Part shown: piece after piece, positions 60,773 through 64,000 of the stretch
Layout of the letters: each line of letters starts with the position of its first letter
Position numbering within the stretch: the first letter of the stretch is position 1
DNA from: Paenibacillaceae bacterium
GTDB taxonomy: Bacteria; Bacillota; Bacilli; Paenibacillales; CANHGK01
Length of the DNA stretch: 64,000 nucleotides
Assembly: GCA_947460235.1 (NCBI GenBank)
Contig: CANHGK010000012.1
Location: forward strand, 1 to 64,000
Direction: 5' to 3'
Program-made: the position numbers and the translations under genes
Notes under the pieces: generated by a model
What the model saw: only the letters and a program-made list of their open reading frames with translations
Told to the model about the DNA's origin: nothing
Database searches by the model: none

Positions 60773-63154
60773 TTGATAGACAACGTAACTCATCCAAAAC
60801 GTACACGTAACAGGCTCATCAGCATCGCTGCAATTTTGTTGGTGACTGCAATGGCGTTTAGTGCGTCAGGATGTACAAGCACGCCAAATGATGCACAACC
60901 GTCATCTTCGCCGCAAGCGAATACAGAGAATCAATTGCTAACTGTTAAGCAGACCGGTGATTTGTTGGAGTGGGAAAACAAAGGAACAAAAATTCAAGTT
61001 CAAATCTGCATGAATAATATTATGAAAGTTCGTTACCTCCCGAAAGGGATGGAAGATAAACATACAGATGTTATTATTGACCGAACATGGGAATCGGTGA
61101 ATGCACAAATGGATGTCACTGCTCGTCCGATTGTCATAAAGACGAAACAGATGACTGTGAAAGTCGATCCAGAAAAAAATACGCTTGACGTATATGACGC
61201 AAACGACAAGATGATGATGAAACAAATCAAAGTTGATGTGGATAAGTCTGACTACCAATTTGAGCACGCATCGTCGAATGACATTTTGTACGGATTGCAT
61301 GGATACGATGCATGGCAATCGACATCGGAGGGAATCGTACGTCCGTATGGCGGTATTTTTAAAGGAGGTACGCAAGGTTATCCGTCAGCACCGTGGATTT
61401 GGTCACCGAGTGGTTGGGGGATGTTAGTCGACGCATTAACGGGTAAAGCTGGTAACAGTAGTGAAAAAATCAGTTTGAATGGAATACCAAAAAACTATCC
61501 TTTTACTTACTTTATCGTATTAGGAAATAGCTATGAATTGATGGGAAGTTTGTCAGAGATTAGCGGTAAAGCACCAATGTTCCCAAAATGGGCGATGGGC
61601 TTTACGAATAGTGAATGGGGTATCGACGAGAAGGAATTGAAAAGTATCGTGAATACCTATCGTCAAAAGAAATTGCCAATCGATAATTACACGCTTGATT
61701 TTGATTGGAAAGCGTGGGGTGAAGATCATTACGGTGATTTCATATGGAACACCAAAAATTTCCCGGATGGCTCAAGCGGTAAACTACGTGATGATATGGA
61801 AAAATTAGGGGTGAAATTGACTGGTATTTGGAAGCCGAGGATTCACTTCAAAACAGAACATGGACAATATGCTAAAGACCACGGATTTTTCGTGAAAACA
61901 AAACAACCATATTCAGACTATTTTTCAGGAAAACTAACCCTAGACATTGATTTTACAATTCCTGATGCACGCAAATGGTATTTCGATCATGCGAAAGATG
62001 CATTTAAGAGTGGATTGGTCGGATGGTGGAACGATGAGGCGGATGATGGAACAGCGTTACAGTTCATGATGATGCAAAAAGCACTTTATGATGGACAACG
62101 TAGTATTAGCCCCCTACGAGTGTGGTCCATGAATCGTAACTTTTATCTTGGTGATCAACGCTATGGTTATGGTGCTTGGTCAGGTGATATTAGTTCAAGT
62201 GCAAAGGCGATGAGTGAACAACCAACAAAAATGTTGTCAGCAGTAAATGTAGGCTTGAATAAGTGGAGCATGGATACCGGGGGATTCCAAGGTACACCTG
62301 ATCCAGAAACCTATACTCGCTGGATGCAGTTTAGTGCATTAGTACCAGTATTCCGAGTGCATGGTACGCTTAATCAACAACGTCAACCATGGGTATATGG
62401 AGAAGTCGCTGAAAAAGCAGTGAAACCAATGATGTACTGGCGTTACGAGCATATTCCGTATATTTATAGTTATGAGCGGGAAACGTACGACAACGGAATT
62501 GGATTGGTACGTCCATTGTTCTATGAATTCGGAAAAGATGATAAAGTTCAAAATATTTCGAATGAGTGGATGTTTGGTGATCATATGCTTGCTGCTCCGG
62601 TCACCGATGAATGGGTTTCCAACTGGCCGATCTATTTACCTGAAGGAACTTGGTATGATTATTTCAAAGGTACAAAGTATGAGGGCAAACAACAATTCTT
62701 ATATAAAGTAGACGATAAAACATGGCAGGATGTACCGTTATTTATACGTCAAGGTGCCATTATTCCTTCTCAACCGTACATGAACTATGTTGGTGAGAAA
62801 CCGGTTCCTGAAATTACGCTAGATTTGTTCCCAGATACGCGTGAAACGTCATTCAGTTACTATGATGACGATGGGGCAACCTATGATTATGAAAAAGGTA
62901 TATATTTCAAACAAAATATGCACTTAAAACAAGAAGGTAAAACTGTAAATTTCAAAATCGATGCGGTTGAAGGTACGTTTAAGTCTGAACTTAAAACATA
63001 TTTAATTAAAATTCATGGCCTAAAAGGAAAATCAGTAACATTTGGTGGTGCGGCAGTGCAGAACGTTGCCGTTTCAAAAGATATTTATGGTGACGTGACT
63101 ATCGTAAAAGTTCCGGCAGGCCAAGAAGGCGCGCTAGAATTATCGGTTGAATAG
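60773..63154 (+). CDS. Lipoprotein GH31 family alpha-glucosidase
   Basis: It is predicted to release glucose from alpha-glucans outside the cell. A type II signal peptide (KRTRNRLISIAAILLV... ending FSASGC) places the lipidated Cys near residue 26. The GH31 beta/alpha barrel shows PKWAMGFTNSEWGI, the nucleophile Asp in GWWNDEAD and the acid/base Asp in WSGDISSS. C-terminal beta domains follow. It has 793 residues. I chose TTG 60773 since AAGGTGGAGGTG lies 8 bases upstream and the longer frame runs into the yolD gene. Specificity (maltose, xyloside or other) is not decidable. Confidence 0.9.
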   Translation: MIDNVTHPKRTRNRLISIAAILLVTAMAFSASGCTSTPNDAQPSSSPQANTENQLLTVKQTGDLLEWENKGTKIQVQICMNNIMKVRYLPKGMEDKHTDVIIDRTWESVNAQMDVTARPIVIKTKQMTVKVDPEKNTLDVYDANDKMMMKQIKVDVDKSDYQFEHASSNDILYGLHGYDAWQSTSEGIVRPYGGIFKGGTQGYPSAPWIWSPSGWGMLVDALTGKAGNSSEKISLNGIPKNYPFTYFIVLGNSYELMGSLSEISGKAPMFPKWAMGFTNSEWGIDEKELKSIVNTYRQKKLPIDNYTLDFDWKAWGEDHYGDFIWNTKNFPDGSSGKLRDDMEKLGVKLTGIWKPRIHFKTEHGQYAKDHGFFVKTKQPYSDYFSGKLTLDIDFTIPDARKWYFDHAKDAFKSGLVGWWNDEADDGTALQFMMMQKALYDGQRSISPLRVWSMNRNFYLGDQRYGYGAWSGDISSSAKAMSEQPTKMLSAVNVGLNKWSMDTGGFQGTPDPETYTRWMQFSALVPVFRVHGTLNQQRQPWVYGEVAEKAVKPMMYWRYEHIPYIYSYERETYDNGIGLVRPLFYEFGKDDKVQNISNEWMFGDHMLAAPVTDEWVSNWPIYLPEGTWYDYFKGTKYEGKQQFLYKVDDKTWQDVPLFIRQGAIIPSQPYMNYVGEKPVPEITLDLFPDTRETSFSYYDDDGATYDYEKGIYFKQNMHLKQEGKTVNFKIDAVEGTFKSELKTYLIKIHGLKGKSVTFGGAAVQNVAVSKDIYGDVTIVKVPAGQEGALELSVE

Positions 63155-63157
63155 TTG

Positions 63158-63192
63158 AAAAACCGGTTCCTTCCGAGGAATCGGTTTTTTTT
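63158..63192 (+). terminator. Terminator after the GH31 gene
   Basis: AACCGGTTCCT and AGGAATCGGTT pair around TCC, followed by a T run. Confidence 0.88.
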
Positions 63193-63203
63193 AGGAAGTT
63201 AAA

Positions 63204-63232
63204 TTGACTCATTTTGAGGGGATGGCTATAAT
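63204..63232 (+). promoter_or_regulatory. Sigma-A promoter of secD
   Basis: TTGACT (63204-63209) and TATAAT (63227-63232) are 17 bases apart. The leader of about 55 bases has a small GTCC/GGAC hairpin (63240-63255). Confidence 0.8.
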
Positions 63233-63293
63233 TAGTTCAGTCCGCGAGAGGTGGACAAGGTTGCTGATCAGACAAAAGGGGGACCAATGGTTT

Positions 63294-64000
63294 ATGGATT
63301 TCAAAAGACTGCTCGTATTTATCCTTCTTATTGCAGTTACATTCGGTGTCATTGTTTTTACAGGAGGATACAGTAGTTCACTCAACATTCCTGGACATAC
63401 GAAACTTGGATTGGACTTGAAAGGCGGTTTTGAGATTCTTTATAAAGCGAGTCCGATTGAAGATGGGAAAGCAGTGGAACGTGATTCACTCGTTCAAACA
63501 GCACAAAGTTTGGAGAAACGTGTGAACGCCTACGGGGTAGCTGAGCCTGAGGTCTTAATCGAAGGAACAGATCGAATTCGTGTTCGAATTGCAGGGGTTT
63601 CTAATGAATCGAAGTTGCGGGATATTTTAAGTAAACCAGCTGAATTGACATTTCGTTCAGATGATGGGAAGAAAAAAGAATTAATTGGTACGGACTTCGT
63701 TGAAAAAGGTGCGATGCTTGATTATGATCCGAATACGAAGGAACCGATCATTTCGCTAACGGTGAAAGATGCAAGTAAATTCACTGAAATTACACAGCGG
63801 TTAAATGGCAAACAATTAGCGATCTATTTGGATGATAAAATGCTTACGAATCCAGTGATTCGAGATGTTATTTCTACTGGTAAAGCTGTTATTTCAGGAA
63901 GTTATACAGCTGAAGAAGCAAAAGATATCGCAGACACCATTAATCTTGGGGCACTTCCACTTAAATTAAATGAAATTTATATGCAACGTGTTGGTGCGAC
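63294..64000 (+). CDS. secD: Protein translocase subunit SecD, 3' end outside the window
   Basis: SecD helps release proteins on the outer face of the Sec translocase using the proton gradient. One N-terminal membrane segment (LLVFILLIAVTFGVIVF) is followed by GLDLKGGFEILYKA, the conserved SecD opening, and the large external domain (SLEKRVNAYGVAEPEV). The frame stays open to the window end after 235 codons. ATG 63294 has AAGGGGG about 12 bases upstream. Whether secF is fused, as in B. subtilis SecDF, cannot be seen. Confidence 0.95.
   Translation, partial: MDFKRLLVFILLIAVTFGVIVFTGGYSSSLNIPGHTKLGLDLKGGFEILYKASPIEDGKAVERDSLVQTAQSLEKRVNAYGVAEPEVLIEGTDRIRVRIAGVSNESKLRDILSKPAELTFRSDDGKKKELIGTDFVEKGAMLDYDPNTKEPIISLTVKDASKFTEITQRLNGKQLAIYLDDKMLTNPVIRDVISTGKAVISGSYTAEEAKDIADTINLGALPLKLNEIYMQRVGA

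Overview
This window looks like chromosomal core sequence from an endospore-forming member of the Bacillota. Gene order follows the Bacillus subtilis hem, mre/min/spoIVF and spoIIM/fur/xerD neighbourhoods. Several differences (a CobA-HemD fusion, a siroheme gene in place of hemX, murC beside folC, a very short SpoIVFA, a moderate GC content) argue against Bacillus proper and fit an Alicyclobacillus- or Tumebacillus-like lineage; that placement is inference. Almost every gene is housekeeping or sporulation. I see no prophage, insertion sequence, CRISPR array or recognisable defence island.

Layout. 1-2.8 kb: end of rdgB, a glutamine-dependent asparagine synthetase, a 53-residue small ORF and tRNA-Arg(UCU). 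2.9-12.3 kb: proteostasis block (tig, clpP, clpX, then ispG, lon, engB) and an unrecognised 211-residue protein. 12.4-13 kb: speD behind a folded leader. 13-20.2 kb: complete haem operon hemA, siroheme dehydrogenase, hemC, cobA-hemD, hemB, hemL, taking glutamyl-tRNA to uroporphyrinogen III with a branch to sirohaem. 20.3-24.2 kb: a CheX-like protein, a pseudouridine synthase, a secreted alpha-amylase and a short SpoVID-like spore coat protein with a sigma-E-type promoter. 24.3-33 kb: valS, folC, murC, sppA, an RDD protein and a diguanylate cyclase. 33-45 kb: the shape, division and sporulation cluster spoIIB, maf, radC, mreBCD, minCD, rodA, spoIVFA, spoIVFB, rplU, prp, rpmA, spo0B, obgE. 45-50.4 kb: branched-chain 2-oxoacid dehydrogenase operon lpdV-bkdAA-bkdAB-bkdB, flanked by a DUF2627 gene and a 31-residue Prli42 gene. 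50.5-58.8 kb: an M20 peptidase, nudF, spoIIM, fur, ald, xerD, deoB, two purine nucleoside phosphorylases and a YjfB-like gene. 59-60.7 kb: an SOS-controlled Y-family polymerase and YolD pair. 60.8-64 kb: a lipoprotein GH31 alpha-glucosidase and the start of secD.

Functional links. Spo0B (phosphorelay), SpoIIB and SpoIIM (engulfment), SpoIVFA/SpoIVFB (pro-sigma-K processing) and SpoVID (coat) together indicate a working sporulation programme. MreBCD, RodA and MinCD indicate a rod-shaped cell. Prp next to rplU and rpmA matches an L27 that carries a cleavable N-terminal extension. Amylase plus membrane-anchored alpha-glucosidase suggest extracellular starch or maltodextrin breakdown.

The least ordinary observations are: a second purine nucleoside phosphorylase whose two base-recognition residues are changed in the way seen in adenine-specific relatives; a leader before speD in which two segments compete to pair with a third; a terminator-like hairpin inside the first codons of spoIIB; and a PerR-box-like sequence on the fur promoter. 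All are inferences from reading the sequence and none has been tested here.
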